Source of the DNA: Blastococcus sp. CPCC 205250
GTDB taxonomy: Bacteria; Actinomycetota; Actinomycetes; Mycobacteriales; Geodermatophilaceae
Length of the DNA: 64,000 nucleotides
Assembly (NCBI RefSeq): GCF_019799925.1
Contig: NZ_JABGCG010000007.1
Span: 1 to 64,000, forward strand
Reading direction: 5' to 3'
Shown: positions 36,191-45,081 of the stretch, piece after piece
Position numbering within the stretch: the stretch's first letter is position 1
How the letters are laid out: each line of letters opens with the position of its first letter
Made by a program: the position numbers and the translations under genes
The notes under the pieces: model-generated
The model's database searches: none
The model's input: the letters and a program-made list of their open reading frames with translations, nothing else
What the model was told of the DNA's origin: nothing

Positions 36191-37405
36191 TCAGGCCATG
36201 GCCTTCTTCAGGTTGCCGTCGATGGCCGCCAGGAAGTCCTGGGTGGTCAGCCAGGGACTGTCCTTGCTGATGAGCAGCGCGAGGTCCTTGGTCATCTGAC
36301 CGCTCTCGACGGTGTCGATGCAGACGCGCTCGAGGGTCTCGGCGAACCGGGTCACCTCGGGGGTGCCGTCCAGCTTGCCGCGGTGGGCCAGGCCCCGCGT
36401 CCAGGCGAAGATCGACGCGATCGGGTTGGTCGACGTCTCCTTGCCCTGCTGGTGCTGGCGGAAGTGCCGGGTCACCGTGCCGTGCGCGGCCTCGGCCTCG
36501 ACCGTGCGGCCGTCCGGGGTCGCCAGCACCGACGTCATGAGGCCCAGCGAGCCGAAGCCCTGCGCCACGGTGTCGGACTGCACGTCACCGTCGTAGTTCT
36601 TGCAGGCCCAGACGTAGCCGCCCTCCCACTTGAGCGAGGCGGCGACCATGTCGTCGATCAGCCGGTGCTCGTAGGTGATGCCGGCGGCGTCGAACTTCTC
36701 CTTGAACTCGGCCTGGAAGACCTCCTCGAAGATGTCCTTGAACCGGCCGTCGTAGGCCTTGAGGATCGTGTTCTTCGTGGAGAGGTAGACCGGGTAGCCG
36801 CGGTCGAGGCCGTAGTTGAGCGAGGCCTTGGCGAAGTCGCGGATCGACTCGTCGAGGTTGTACATCGACAGCGAGACGCCGGCGCCCGGGGCCTGGAAGA
36901 CCTCGTGCTCGATGGGCTCGGAGCCGTCGGACGGGGTGAAGGTGACCGTCAGGGTGCCCGCGGAGGGGAACTTGAAGTCGGTGGCGCGGTACTGGTCACC
37001 GAAGGCGTGGCGGCCGACGATGATCGGCTTGGTCCAGCCCGGCACCAGCCGCGGCACGTTCTGCATGATGATCGGCTCGCGGAAGATGACGCCGCCGAGG
37101 ATGTTGCGGATCGTGCCGTTGGGCGACCGCCACATCTTCTTGAGTCCGAACTCCTCGACCCGCGCCTCGTCCGGCGTGATGGTGGCGCACTTGACGCCGA
37201 CGCCGTGCTTCTTGATGGCGTTGGCGGAGTCGACCGTCACCTGGTCGTCGGTGGCGTCGCGGTGCTCGATGCCGAGGTCGTAGTACTCGAGGTTCACGTC
37301 GAGGTACGGGAGGATCAGCTGGTCCTTGATGAACTGCCAGATGATCCGCGTCATCTCGTCGCCGTCCAGCTCGACGACGGTGCCCTCGACCTTGATCTTG
37401 CTCAC
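36191..37405 (-). CDS. icd: NADP-dependent isocitrate dehydrogenase
   Basis: The 404-residue enzyme oxidises isocitrate to 2-oxoglutarate. It belongs to the homodimeric class shared with eukaryotes: [14 protein letters not shown] at the N-terminus, [29 protein letters not shown] (substrate Ser near residue 94), [28 protein letters not shown] with the metal Asp residues, and [13 protein letters not shown] for NADP. It is the second gene after mdh, 49 bases downstream. GTG 37405 has AGAGGGA nine bases upstream. Confidence 0.97.
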   Translation of the reverse strand: MSKIKVEGTVVELDGDEMTRIIWQFIKDQLILPYLDVNLEYYDLGIEHRDATDDQVTVDSANAIKKHGVGVKCATITPDEARVEEFGLKKMWRSPNGTIRNILGGVIFREPIIMQNVPRLVPGWTKPIIVGRHAFGDQYRATDFKFPSAGTLTVTFTPSDGSEPIEHEVFQAPGAGVSLSMYNLDESIRDFAKASLNYGLDRGYPVYLSTKNTILKAYDGRFKDIFEEVFQAEFKEKFDAAGITYEHRLIDDMVAASLKWEGGYVWACKNYDGDVQSDTVAQGFGSLGLMTSVLATPDGRTVEAEAAHGTVTRHFRQHQQGKETSTNPIASIFAWTRGLAHRGKLDGTPEVTRFAETLERVCIDTVESGQMTKDLALLISKDSPWLTTQDFLAAIDGNLKKAMA

Positions 37406-37427
37406 TTCAGGTGGTCCCTCTCTGCAG

Positions 37428-37448
37428 CTCTGAGCAACCCGCTCAGAG
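37428..37448 (-). promoter_or_regulatory. Intercistronic hairpin between mdh and icd
   Basis: CTCTGAGC (37428-37435) and GCTCAGAG (37441-37448) form a perfect 8-bp stem with a 5-base loop in the 49-base gap. Without a T-tract it may act in RNA processing, stability or partial termination. Confidence 0.5.
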
Positions 37449-37454
37449 GTCGGC

Positions 37455-38408
37455 TCATAGATCGGCGACGTCGGCCTGCTTGGCGCGCACGGCCTCGGCC
37501 GCCTCGCGCAGTCCGGCCAGCTCGCCCTCGGTCAGGTCGCCCTGCACGACCCGCCGCACTCCCTCGCGCCCGATCTCGGCCTCCACGCCGAGGTAGACGC
37601 CGGAGATGTCGTACTCGCCGTCGACCCACGCGCACACGGGCATGACGGCGCCGGAGTCCTCGATCACGGCCTTGGCCATGCGGGCCGCGGCCGCCGAGGG
37701 CGCGTAGTAGGCCGACCCGGTCTTGAGCAGCGCGACGACCTCGGCCCCGCCGTTGCGGGTCCGGGTCACCAGGTGCTCGATGCGGTCGGCGGCCAGGACG
37801 TCGGCCAGCGGCTTGCCGTCGACGGTGCACCGCGAGGGCACCGGCACCATCGTGTCGCCGTGCGACCCGAGCGTCAGGGTGCGCACGGACGAGACCGGCA
37901 CGCCCAGTTCCTCGGCGACGTTGTTGGTGAACCGCGCGGTGTCGAGCATCCCGGCCTGGCCCATCACCCGGTTCTTCGGGAACCCGGTGGCGATCTGGGC
38001 CAGCGCGGTCATCTCGTCCAGCGGGTTGGACACCACGATGACCACCGCGTCCGGCGAGGTCCGCGCGACGTTCTCGGCGACCTGGCGCACGATCCCGGCG
38101 TTGGTCTCGATGAGGTCCATCCGGCTCATGCCCGGCTTGCGGGGGATCCCCGCGGTGATCACGACGACGTCGGAGCCCTCGGTGCCCTCGTAGGAGCCGC
38201 CACCGACCCCGACGACCGTGGTCTCGAAGCCCTCGATGGGGCGGGACTGGTTGATGTCGAGGGCCAGGCCCTCGGGCTTGCCCTCGACGATGTCGGTGAG
38301 GACGACGGTCTCGAAGACGTCGTACTCCGCCAGACGGAGGGCGGTGGTCGAGCCGTAGAAGCCGGCACCGACGACGGTGACCTTGCCGTTCCGAGGCTGC
38401 TCTGCCAT
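37455..38408 (-). CDS. mdh: Malate dehydrogenase
   Basis: The 317-residue LDH-like malate dehydrogenase has the NAD loop [11 protein letters not shown], the acidic strand end [23 protein letters not shown] with the substrate Arg residues, VSNPLDEM, and the catalytic His in [10 protein letters not shown] (near residue 178). It interconverts malate and oxaloacetate. ATG 38408 follows a TAGGTT -10 box by 7 bases, so it can be transcribed apart from the folD-DUF3017 genes upstream. Confidence 0.96.
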   Translation of the reverse strand: MAEQPRNGKVTVVGAGFYGSTTALRLAEYDVFETVVLTDIVEGKPEGLALDINQSRPIEGFETTVVGVGGGSYEGTEGSDVVVITAGIPRKPGMSRMDLIETNAGIVRQVAENVARTSPDAVVIVVSNPLDEMTALAQIATGFPKNRVMGQAGMLDTARFTNNVAEELGVPVSSVRTLTLGSHGDTMVPVPSRCTVDGKPLADVLAADRIEHLVTRTRNGGAEVVALLKTGSAYYAPSAAAARMAKAVIEDSGAVMPVCAWVDGEYDISGVYLGVEAEIGREGVRRVVQGDLTEGELAGLREAAEAVRAKQADVADL

Positions 38409-38415
38409 GGCGGCC

Positions 38416-38421
38416 AACCTA
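38416..38421 (-). promoter_or_regulatory. -10 box of leaderless mdh promoter
   Basis: On the minus strand TAGGTT, then 7 bases, then ATG 38408. Confidence 0.6.
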
Positions 38422-38444
38422 GCGGCAGAACGCACCCGCGCGCC

Positions 38445-38786
38445 TCAGCGGGTGGTGGGCGGGAGGACGGGGACCCCGGCACCGTCGGCCGAGATCGACA
38501 GGGCGACGGCGACGACGACCGCGCCGACCCCCGCCAGCAGGACGACGTCGACCGGCCGGCTGCGCACGGCGAGGAAGCCCACCCGGCGGACCGGGAGGAG
38601 CAGCCGCAGCGCCGCCGCGGCGAGCAGGGCGACGCCGATGACGACCAGGCCGCGGCGCCAGTGCTCGAGCGCGACCATCGCCAGCCCGACCCCGACCGTC
38701 ACGAGCACCGCCAGCAGCGGGAGCTGGCGCAGCAGCCCGGCCAGGAACGGCCGGCGGCGGTAGAGGGGCGGACGGGTCGTCGTCAT
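38445..38786 (-). CDS. DUF3017-type small membrane protein
   Basis: The 113-residue protein has three hydrophobic segments (about residues 21-40, 45-65 and 78-98) separated by short Arg-rich loops. Its place directly between folD and mdh matches the DUF3017 protein in other actinobacteria (gene order from memory). The function is unknown. The start lies 10 bases after the folD stop, so the two are co-transcribed. Confidence 0.8.
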   Translation of the reverse strand: MTTTRPPLYRRRPFLAGLLRQLPLLAVLVTVGVGLAMVALEHWRRGLVVIGVALLAAAALRLLLPVRRVGFLAVRSRPVDVVLLAGVGAVVVAVALSISADGAGVPVLPPTTR

Positions 38787-38796
38787 GGGGCGCTCC

Positions 38797-39681
38797 TCAG
38801 GCGTGCGGCGCCGACCCGCCGGCGACGGGCACCCCGGCGGTCCGCTCGGCGGCGAGCACCACGTTCTGCAGCAGCATCGCGCGGGTCATGGGGCCCACGC
38901 CGCCGGGGTTGGGGGCGACGTGCCCGGCGACCTCCACGACGTCCCTGGCGACGTCGCCGGCGATCTTGCCGTCGACCCGGCTGACGCCGACGTCGAGGAC
39001 CGCCGCACCGGGCTTCACCAGGTCCTTCGTCACCAGCCCCGGCACGCCGGCCGCCGCGACGACGACGTCGGCGGCGCGCAGGTGGGTGGCGAGGTCCCGG
39101 GTGCCGGTGTGGCACAGCGTCACGGTGGCGTTCTCGCTGCGCCGGGTCAGCAGCAGGCCCAGCGGCCGGCCGACCGTGATGCCGCGGCCCACGACCACGA
39201 CCTCGGCGCCGGCGATCGGCACGTCGTGGCGGCGCAGCAGCTCCACGATGCCGACGGGGGTGCAGGGCAGCGGGCCGTCGACGCCGAGCACCAGCCGCCC
39301 CAGGTTGGTCGGGTGCAGCCCGTCGGCGTCCTTGGCCGGGTCCATGGCCTCGAGGACGGCGAACTCGTCGACCTGCCGCGGCAGGGGCAGCTGCACGATG
39401 TAGCCGGTGCACGCCGGGTCGGCGTTGAGCTCGGCGACGACGGCGAGGACGTCGGCCAGCGAGGCGGTCGCGGGCAGCTCGCGCTGGATGCTCGCGATGC
39501 CGACCTGCGCGCAGTCGGAGTGCTTGGCGTTGACGTACCAGCGGCTGCCCGGGTCGTCGCCCACCAGCAGCGTGCCGAGGCCGGGGCGGTGCCCTGCGGC
39601 GGTCAGCGCGGCCACGCGCCCGGTCAGTTCGGTCCGGATCGCGGCAGCGGTCGCCTTGCCGTCGAGCGTCGTGGCGGGCAC
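38797..39681 (-). CDS. folD: Bifunctional methylene-THF dehydrogenase/methenyl-THF cyclohydrolase
   Basis: The 294-residue enzyme links 5,10-methylene- and 10-formyl-tetrahydrofolate. Catalytic region [14 protein letters not shown] has the Tyr and Lys; [16 protein letters not shown] and [11 protein letters not shown] (NADP loop) and [15 protein letters not shown] follow. I use GTG 39681 rather than 39687, since the -10 box CAGACT runs to the edge of 39687 and stands 6 bases before 39681. It supplies 10-formyl-THF used by PurN and PurH, encoded 4 kb away. Confidence 0.95.
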   Translation of the reverse strand: MPATTLDGKATAAAIRTELTGRVAALTAAGHRPGLGTLLVGDDPGSRWYVNAKHSDCAQVGIASIQRELPATASLADVLAVVAELNADPACTGYIVQLPLPRQVDEFAVLEAMDPAKDADGLHPTNLGRLVLGVDGPLPCTPVGIVELLRRHDVPIAGAEVVVVGRGITVGRPLGLLLTRRSENATVTLCHTGTRDLATHLRAADVVVAAAGVPGLVTKDLVKPGAAVLDVGVSRVDGKIAGDVARDVVEVAGHVAPNPGGVGPMTRAMLLQNVVLAAERTAGVPVAGGSAPHA

Positions 39682-39687
39682 CGCCAC

Positions 39688-39693
39688 AGTCTG
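39688..39693 (-). promoter_or_regulatory. -10 box of leaderless folD promoter
   Basis: On the minus strand CAGACT, then 6 bases, then GTG 39681. Confidence 0.55.
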
Positions 39694-39757
39694 CCCGAGG
39701 CTCCACCGCGCGGAGCCACCGTGTGTCCGGCGGACGGCGGCGCGCCGCCCGCGGCCC

Positions 39758-39763
39758 TAGGCT
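39758..39763 (+). promoter_or_regulatory. -10 box before the four-span membrane protein gene
   Basis: TAGGCT lies 53 bases before ATG 39817. Here a leadered transcript is expected, consistent with a good GAGGAG ribosome binding site at 39805-39810. Confidence 0.45.
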
Positions 39764-39816
39764 GGCCCGGCAGTGGGCGTCCTCCCCGCGCCCGCGCGAC
39801 CCAGCGAGGAGACCCC

Positions 39817-40515
39817 ATGAGTGAGCGCGACGAGTACGCCGCCCGCCCGCGCCACGAGGCACCGCCGCCGCCCCTCGACTGGCGCGAGAGCACCACGCCC
39901 GGCCTCCAGCCCGCCGGCGGGCCGCCGTTCTCCGGCGCCGGGGCGAGCCCGGTCGGCGCGGGCGGGACGGTCGGCAACGACTCCCCCGGGTACGCCGGCT
40001 ACGGCGGCGGCGACACCCCCGGGTACGCCGGACGGGGCGACCTCGACCACACGTCCGCGTCGCGCGACCACACGGCGCCGCAGTACTCGACGACCCCGGT
40101 CACCGTCCGCCGTCCCGACGTGCTGGCCGGCCTACTCCTCCTGCTGGCCGGCATCGCGGCGGGCGTCAGCCTGCTGCTGGACTGGGCGTCGGGCTCCCAG
40201 GGCTGGGACCTGGTGACCGACGGCCTCGAGGGCTTCGACGCCGGGTCGTGGCAGCCGCCGGTCATCGTGCTGGCCGGTGGCGTGCTGCTGGTGCTGGGCC
40301 TGTTGATGTTCCTGCCCGCCCGCGGTCACAAGACCCTGGGTGTCCTCGCGCTGCTGGCCACCATGGCCGCGGCGGGTGGGGTGCTGGTGCTCCTCAACGC
40401 CACCCAGTTCACCTGGGACTTCTTCGACGCCGGCTTCTGGTGCGCCGCCGCCGTCCCGGTGCTGGGGCTGCTGGGCTCGCTCAAGGCCATGCTGACCGGC
40501 CCCAAGCAGCGGTGA
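39817..40515 (+). CDS. Four-span membrane protein with disordered N-terminus, unknown function
   Basis: The 232-residue protein has about 100 hydrophilic N-terminal residues, rich in Pro, Gly and Ser, with two PGYAG units, then four membrane segments (about residues 106-126, 146-166, 173-193 and 205-225). It resembles the general plan of the proteins at 45-48 kb (disordered cytoplasmic tail plus four spans) without clear sequence identity. I do not recognise a family. ATG 39817 is set by GAGGAG six bases upstream. Confidence 0.75.
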   Translation: MSERDEYAARPRHEAPPPPLDWRESTTPGLQPAGGPPFSGAGASPVGAGGTVGNDSPGYAGYGGGDTPGYAGRGDLDHTSASRDHTAPQYSTTPVTVRRPDVLAGLLLLLAGIAAGVSLLLDWASGSQGWDLVTDGLEGFDAGSWQPPVIVLAGGVLLVLGLLMFLPARGHKTLGVLALLATMAAAGGVLVLLNATQFTWDFFDAGFWCAAAVPVLGLLGSLKAMLTGPKQR

Positions 40516-40516
40516 G

Positions 40517-40819
40517 TCAGGCGCGGCGGCGCCGGTCGGCCTGCATGAGGTGGACGACGATCCCCTGGTAGCCGCTCGCCACGTAGTCCGAGACGTCGGC
40601 GCAGGTGATGCGGCCGGGCAGCGGCGCCCGGTCCTCGCGGGGCAGGAGCGGCTTGCGCGACCGCGGCAGGAACGACCGCAGGGAACGCCGGCCCGCGGCC
40701 GTGGCCTCCTGCGTGGACTCCCCGTGCCCCGTGGGGACGTCGCTGCGCTGGTGGACCAGGTCCTTCCAGACGGCGACGGTGCAGCCGATCAGCAGGACGA
40801 GGACGAAAGCGGCGAGCAT
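40517..40819 (-). CDS. Small single-span membrane protein, unknown
   Basis: The 100-residue protein starts with one membrane segment (about residues 2-18) and has a basic C-terminal cytoplasmic part with RITCADVSDYVASGYQGIVVHLM, a block that looks conserved. ATG 40819 is preferred over GTG 40825 because the -10 box CATGAT stands 6 bases before it. The stop is 2 bases from the convergent gene stop. The function is unknown. Confidence 0.65.
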   Translation of the reverse strand: MLAAFVLVLLIGCTVAVWKDLVHQRSDVPTGHGESTQEATAAGRRSLRSFLPRSRKPLLPREDRAPLPGRITCADVSDYVASGYQGIVVHLMQADRRRRA

Positions 40820-40825
40820 GCCCAC

Positions 40826-40831
40826 ATCATG
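40826..40831 (-). promoter_or_regulatory. Putative -10 box, small membrane protein
   Basis: On the minus strand CATGAT, then 6 bases, then ATG 40819. Confidence 0.45.
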
Positions 40832-40883
40832 GGCATCTCAAACCCGTGACGGAAGGGTCCGGTTCCCATCGGTCACAGCGACC

Positions 40884-41513
40884 TCACTCCGTCACCAGCG
40901 CACCGTGCGCCCGGGCCACCTGGACCGACTGGAGGAGGTCCAGCCGCACCCCCGTGAGGTCCAGCGCCCGCCAGTTGACCGCGTCGGTGTCGGCGCCGCG
41001 CAGGTCGCTGCCCCGCAGCTTCGCGCCCTGCACGCGGGCGCGCGCCAGCGAGGCGCCGGTCAGGTCGCACTCGCGCAGGTCGGCGTCGGTGAGGTCGGCC
41101 TCGGTGAACCGCTGCCGTGACAGGTCCGAGCCGGACAGGTCGACCCCGCGCAGCGACGTCCAACTCCAGTCCGAGTCGGTGGTGGTGAGCGGTCGCAGCG
41201 TGGCCCCGGGGAAGTGCGAGCCGGTGAGCTTGCACCCGTCCCACACCGCGTCGAACAGCCGCGCCCGGTCGAACCGGCAGGAGAGGAACGCCGTCCCGAC
41301 GTGCCGCGAGCCGGCCATCCGGGCGCCGGTGAGGACGCAGTCGGTGAAGACGCACCGGCGGGTGACCAGCTCGGTCAGGTCGGCGTCGTCGAACCGGCAG
41401 CGGGTGAAGCTGACCTCCGCCAGCTCCACCCCCCACCAGTCCACCCGGGCGAGGTCGGCGTCCTCGAGGGACTCCCCCGCCTCCGGCGGCCGCACGTGTG
41501 GGCGCCCCCGCAT
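40884..41513 (-). CDS. Pentapeptide-repeat protein
   Basis: The 209-residue protein is made largely of A(D/N)LxX pentapeptides: ADLARV, ADLTEL, CRFDRA, VDLSGSDLS, ADLTDADLRECDLTGASLARA, SDLRGADT and LDLTGVRLD, which fold as a right-handed quadrilateral beta-helix. Family members include the DNA mimics MfpA and Qnr that bind gyrase, but most have no known role, and this one has an irregular middle. It lies 11 bases after the purH stop, in the same direction, so it is probably the last gene of the purN-purH operon. Confidence 0.88.
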   Translation of the reverse strand: MRGRPHVRPPEAGESLEDADLARVDWWGVELAEVSFTRCRFDDADLTELVTRRCVFTDCVLTGARMAGSRHVGTAFLSCRFDRARLFDAVWDGCKLTGSHFPGATLRPLTTTDSDWSWTSLRGVDLSGSDLSRQRFTEADLTDADLRECDLTGASLARARVQGAKLRGSDLRGADTDAVNWRALDLTGVRLDLLQSVQVARAHGALVTE

Positions 41514-41524
41514 GCCGCCGTGCC

Positions 41525-43075
41525 TCAGTGGGCGAAGTGGCGGGTGCCGGTGAGGTACATCGCGATCCCGGCAGCGGCCGCCGCCGCGACGACCTCCTCG
41601 TCGCGGACCGAACCCCCCGGCTGGACGACGGCCCGCACCCCGGCGTCGGCGAGCACCTGCAGCCCGTCGGCGAAGGGGAAGAAGGCGTCGGAGGCGGCCA
41701 CCGACCCGGCGGCCCGCTCCCCCGCCCGGGCGACGGCGAGCCGGGCGGAGTCCACCCGGTTGACCTGCCCCATGCCGACGCCGACGGTCGCCTTGTCGTG
41801 GGCGAGCAGGATGGCGTTGCTCTTCACCGCCCGGACGCTGCGCCAGGCGAAGACCAGGTTGTCCAGCTCGGCGGCGTCCAGCGGCTCCCCGGTGGCCAGC
41901 GTCCAGCTCGTGGGGTCGTCACCGGCGGCGTCGATGCGGTCGGCCGCCTGCAGGAGGACGCCGCCGCTGATCGGCCGGAACTCCACGCCGCCGCGGGCGT
42001 CGGCGGGCAGCCGCAGCAGCCGGATGTTCTTCTTCGCGGTCAGCACCTGCACCGCGTCGGCGGTGAACGACGGCGCGACGACGACCTCGGTGAAGACGTC
42101 GGCGACCTGCTCGGCCATCGCGAGGTCGACCTCGCGGTTGGCGGCGATCACCCCGCCGAAGGCCGAGACCGGGTCGCAGGCGTGCGCCTTGCGGTGCGCC
42201 GAGGCGATGTCGGCGCCGACGGCGATGCCGCAGGGGTTGGCGTGCTTGATGATCGCCACGCACGGGTCCCGGTGGTCGTGCGCGGCCCGCCAGGCGGCGT
42301 CGGTGTCGACGTAGTTGTTGTAGGACATCTGCTTGCCGTGCAGCTGCTCGGCGTGGGCGAGACCGGCCTGCGTCCCGCGGTAGAGCGCGGCTCCCTGGTG
42401 CGGGTTCTCGCCGTAGCGCAGGACGTCGGCCCGCTCCCAGCTCGCCCCGACCCAGGCCGGGAAGTCCGAGCCCTCGTCCGGGGCCAGCACGCTGCCCATC
42501 CACGAGGCCACCGCGATGTCATAGGTGGCCGTGTGCCGGAACGCGGCGGCGGCCAGGCGCTGGCGCTCGGCCAGCGTGAAGCCCCCGGCGCGGACGGCGG
42601 CGAGGACGTCGTCGTAGCGGGCCGGGTCGACGACGACGGCGACCGAGGGGTGGTTCTTCGCCGCGGCCCGCACCATCGCCGGGCCGCCGATGTCGATCTG
42701 CTCGACGCACTCGTCCGGGGCCGCGCCCGAGGCGACGGTCTCGGTGAACGGGTAGAGGTTGACCACCACCAGGTCGAAGGCGGCGATGCCCAGCTCGTCG
42801 AGCTGGGCGACGTGCTCGGGCCTGCGCCGGTCGGCCAGGATGCCTGCGTGCACGGCCGGGTGCAGCGTCTTGACCCGCCCGTCGAGGCACTCCGGGAAGC
42901 CGGTGACCTCCTCGACGGGGGTCACCGGGACGCCGGCCTCGGCGATCCGGCGGGCGGTCGCGCCGGTGCTGACGAGCTCGACTCCGGCCTCGGCGAGACC
43001 GCGAGCCAGCTCCTCGACGCCGCTCTTGTCGTACACGCCCAGCAGCGCGCGGCGGATGGGGGTGCGGTCGCTCAT
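41525..43075 (-). CDS. purH: Bifunctional AICAR transformylase/IMP cyclohydrolase
   Basis: The 516-residue enzyme does the last two steps of IMP synthesis. The N-terminal MGS-like IMP cyclohydrolase domain (residues about 1-200) starts [17 protein letters not shown]; the C-terminal AICAR transformylase domain has [14 protein letters not shown], a conserved KHANPCG (Lys-His catalytic pair near residue 266) and [12 protein letters not shown] 43075 overlaps the purN stop (ATGA). Confidence 0.97.
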   Translation of the reverse strand: MSDRTPIRRALLGVYDKSGVEELARGLAEAGVELVSTGATARRIAEAGVPVTPVEEVTGFPECLDGRVKTLHPAVHAGILADRRRPEHVAQLDELGIAAFDLVVVNLYPFTETVASGAAPDECVEQIDIGGPAMVRAAAKNHPSVAVVVDPARYDDVLAAVRAGGFTLAERQRLAAAAFRHTATYDIAVASWMGSVLAPDEGSDFPAWVGASWERADVLRYGENPHQGAALYRGTQAGLAHAEQLHGKQMSYNNYVDTDAAWRAAHDHRDPCVAIIKHANPCGIAVGADIASAHRKAHACDPVSAFGGVIAANREVDLAMAEQVADVFTEVVVAPSFTADAVQVLTAKKNIRLLRLPADARGGVEFRPISGGVLLQAADRIDAAGDDPTSWTLATGEPLDAAELDNLVFAWRSVRAVKSNAILLAHDKATVGVGMGQVNRVDSARLAVARAGERAAGSVAASDAFFPFADGLQVLADAGVRAVVQPGGSVRDEEVVAAAAAAGIAMYLTGTRHFAH

Positions 43076-43695
43076 CGGGGGCTCTCCCTGTGTGTCCGTC
43101 CGGAGGGCGGCACGGCGGCGAGCTGCGCCACCGTGTCCACCAGGAGCGTCCGCTCCACGGCCTTGATCCGTTCGTGCAGTCCGGCCTCGTCGTCACCCGG
43201 CAGGACGGGCACCTCGCGCTGGGCGATCACCGGCCCGGTGTCCACGCCCGCGTCGACCCAGTGCACGGTGCTGCCGGTGACCTCGGCGCCCGCGGCGAGC
43301 GCGTCGCGGACGGCGTGCGCGCCCGGGAAGGCCGGCAGCAGCGCGGGGTGGGTGTTGAGCAGCCGGCCGCCGAACGCACCGAGCACGGCCGGGCCGACGA
43401 GCTTCATGAACCCGGCGGAGACGACGAGGTCGGGCCGGTGCGCCCCGATCGCCTCGGCGAGCGCCCGGTCCCAGGCGGCGCGGTCGGGGTGGTCGCCCAG
43501 CCGGCAGACGAACGTCGGCAGGTCCCGCCGGCGGGCATGCACGAGGCCGGGGGCGTCGCGGTCGGCGCCGACCGCCACGACGGTCGCCGGGTAGGCGGGG
43601 TCGTCGGCGGCGTCGAGCAGCGCGGCGCACAGCGACCCGGTGCCGGACACCAGCACGACGACCCGGGCGCGCCGGGTCGGTTCGGCGGACGGCAC
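43072..43695 (-). CDS. purN: Phosphoribosylglycinamide formyltransferase
   Basis: The 207-residue enzyme formylates GAR using 10-formyl-THF. Motifs: [16 protein letters not shown] at the start, [24 protein letters not shown] (catalytic Asn and His near residue 115) and [21 protein letters not shown] with the catalytic Asp. The usual GSGSN is GTGSL here. GTG 43695 follows a TAGGAT -10 box by 7 bases; the longer ATG frame would cross that box. It heads purN-purH. Confidence 0.95.
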   Translation of the reverse strand: MPSAEPTRRARVVVLVSGTGSLCAALLDAADDPAYPATVVAVGADRDAPGLVHARRRDLPTFVCRLGDHPDRAAWDRALAEAIGAHRPDLVVSAGFMKLVGPAVLGAFGGRLLNTHPALLPAFPGAHAVRDALAAGAEVTGSTVHWVDAGVDTGPVIAQREVPVLPGDDEAGLHERIKAVERTLLVDTVAQLAAVPPSGRTHRESPR

Positions 43696-43702
43696 GCCCG
43701 TG

Positions 43703-43708
43703 ATCCTA
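43703..43708 (-). promoter_or_regulatory. -10 box of leaderless purN promoter
   Basis: On the minus strand TAGGAT, then 7 bases, then GTG 43695. Confidence 0.6.
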
Positions 43709-43767
43709 TGAGGGCCCCGTCCCCCTCCCACCCCGCAGGCCGGCGCGGGCCCGCGGACGCCACCGGG

Positions 43768-44940
43768 TCAGGTCCGGGCCCGCCAGCGCACCACCGCGGC
43801 GCCCACGGCGCCGGCGATGCCGGCCTGCGCCGCGACCGCGATCCCGGTGGCCAGAGGCGGGGCGCCGACCTCCGCCAGCCCGCCGTCCCCGAGGACGCCC
43901 CCGCCGGCCCAGGCGACCGCGGCGGCGCCGACGCCGAGCAGCACGCCGGACAGCAGCCCGGCCAGCCCGGCGACGACCGGGCCGGCGTCCCCGGCCAGGC
44001 GGCGTCCCACGACGGCGCCCGCGACGAGCCCGGCGACGGCGGGGATCGCCTGCGACACCCAGCCGATGAGCGGCACCGCCTGCGTGTCGGGCAGCGCGGC
44101 CAGCAGGGGCAGCGCCGGCAGCGGCCCGAGCGTGACCCCGTGGACGGAGACCAGGGTGCTGCTGCCGACGGCGAACCCCGGCCCCGCGGCGAGGCCGAGG
44201 ACGGCGGCGGCGGCGTTGGGCAGCAGGAGCAGGGCCAGGCCGAGCGTGCCGACCGCCCCGGCACCCGAGCCGCCGAGCTCGGCCTGCACGCGGCCGTACC
44301 CCCGGGCGTCGGCGGCGACGGCGATCGCCACCACGGCGGTGCACAGCGCGAGCGCGGTCAGCAGTCCGGCGGCGGCGCCGCGCAGGACGGGGCGGGTGGC
44401 GACCGGCATGCGGTCGGCCACGTCGGCGAGGACGCCGGACTCGCGGCCCACGCCCCAGCCCGCGGCCACGAGGGCGAGGACGGCCGCCCCCGCGACGGCC
44501 TGGAGCAGCCCCCGTCCGGGCGCTCCGACGACGACCGCGACGAACAGGGTGAGCAGGGTGTGCACGGCCACGACGACGCCGAGGACCTCGGCACCGGCGC
44601 GGACCCCGGCGACGTCCCGGTGGGCGACGACCCCGCGGCCGATCCGGCACAGCCCCCAGGCCAGCGCGGTGGTCAGCAGCAGCGGCGCGATCGCGAGAGG
44701 ACCCGAGTCCAGCTGCAGCCGCCCACCGTGGGCCAGCAGCCACAGGCGGCCGGCGAGCGTGGCCGAGCCGCTGACGGGCAGCCCGCCCGTCGGGTCGAGG
44801 GTCTGCACCACCACGAGGGCCAGGCCGAGGCCGAGCAGCCCGAGGAGCGCGGAGGCGGCGGTGGCGCCCGCCGCGAGCCAGACGGGGTGTCCCGGCGCCC
44901 GGCGTCCGGGCGACGTCAGTCGGGAGAGCAGCGGGACCAC
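43768..44940 (-). CDS. DUF6350/PerM-like polytopic membrane protein
   Basis: The 390-residue protein is almost all membrane, with about ten hydrophobic segments and short polar loops. Its position just before purN-purH and after Rv0954-like genes matches M. tuberculosis Rv0955 (PerM), known from the literature as an integral membrane protein needed for division and persistence at low Mg2+. Orthology rests on synteny and topology rather than a motif. GTG 44940 follows a GACAGT -10 candidate by 6 bases; an upstream ATG (44982) is possible. Confidence 0.78.
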   Translation of the reverse strand: MVPLLSRLTSPGRRAPGHPVWLAAGATAASALLGLLGLGLALVVVQTLDPTGGLPVSGSATLAGRLWLLAHGGRLQLDSGPLAIAPLLLTTALAWGLCRIGRGVVAHRDVAGVRAGAEVLGVVVAVHTLLTLFVAVVVGAPGRGLLQAVAGAAVLALVAAGWGVGRESGVLADVADRMPVATRPVLRGAAAGLLTALALCTAVVAIAVAADARGYGRVQAELGGSGAGAVGTLGLALLLLPNAAAAVLGLAAGPGFAVGSSTLVSVHGVTLGPLPALPLLAALPDTQAVPLIGWVSQAIPAVAGLVAGAVVGRRLAGDAGPVVAGLAGLLSGVLLGVGAAAVAWAGGGVLGDGGLAEVGAPPLATGIAVAAQAGIAGAVGAAVVRWRART

Positions 44941-44946
44941 TCCCCC

Positions 44947-44952
44947 ACTGTC
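44947..44952 (-). promoter_or_regulatory. Weak -10 candidate, PerM-like gene
   Basis: On the minus strand GACAGT, then 6 bases, then GTG 44940. Only the A and the final T fit the consensus. Confidence 0.35.
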
Positions 44953-44998
44953 CCAAGTGCGGACCCCGGGCGGGGGACGCACGCGCCGTGGGAACGCG

Positions 44999-45033
44999 AC
45001 GAGGGCCGGCGACGTGGTGTCGCCGGCCCTCGT
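44999..45033 (-). terminator. Hairpin terminator after the Rv0954-like gene
   Basis: A perfect 15-base stem (44999-45013 with 45019-45033) with a 5-base loop begins about 48 bases past the stop at 45082. It separates the Q-rich gene from the PerM-like gene. Confidence 0.78.
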
Positions 45034-45081
45034 GCGTGCCGGTGCGTCGTCCCTCCGGGCGGACCCGGGAGGAGGTGCGGG

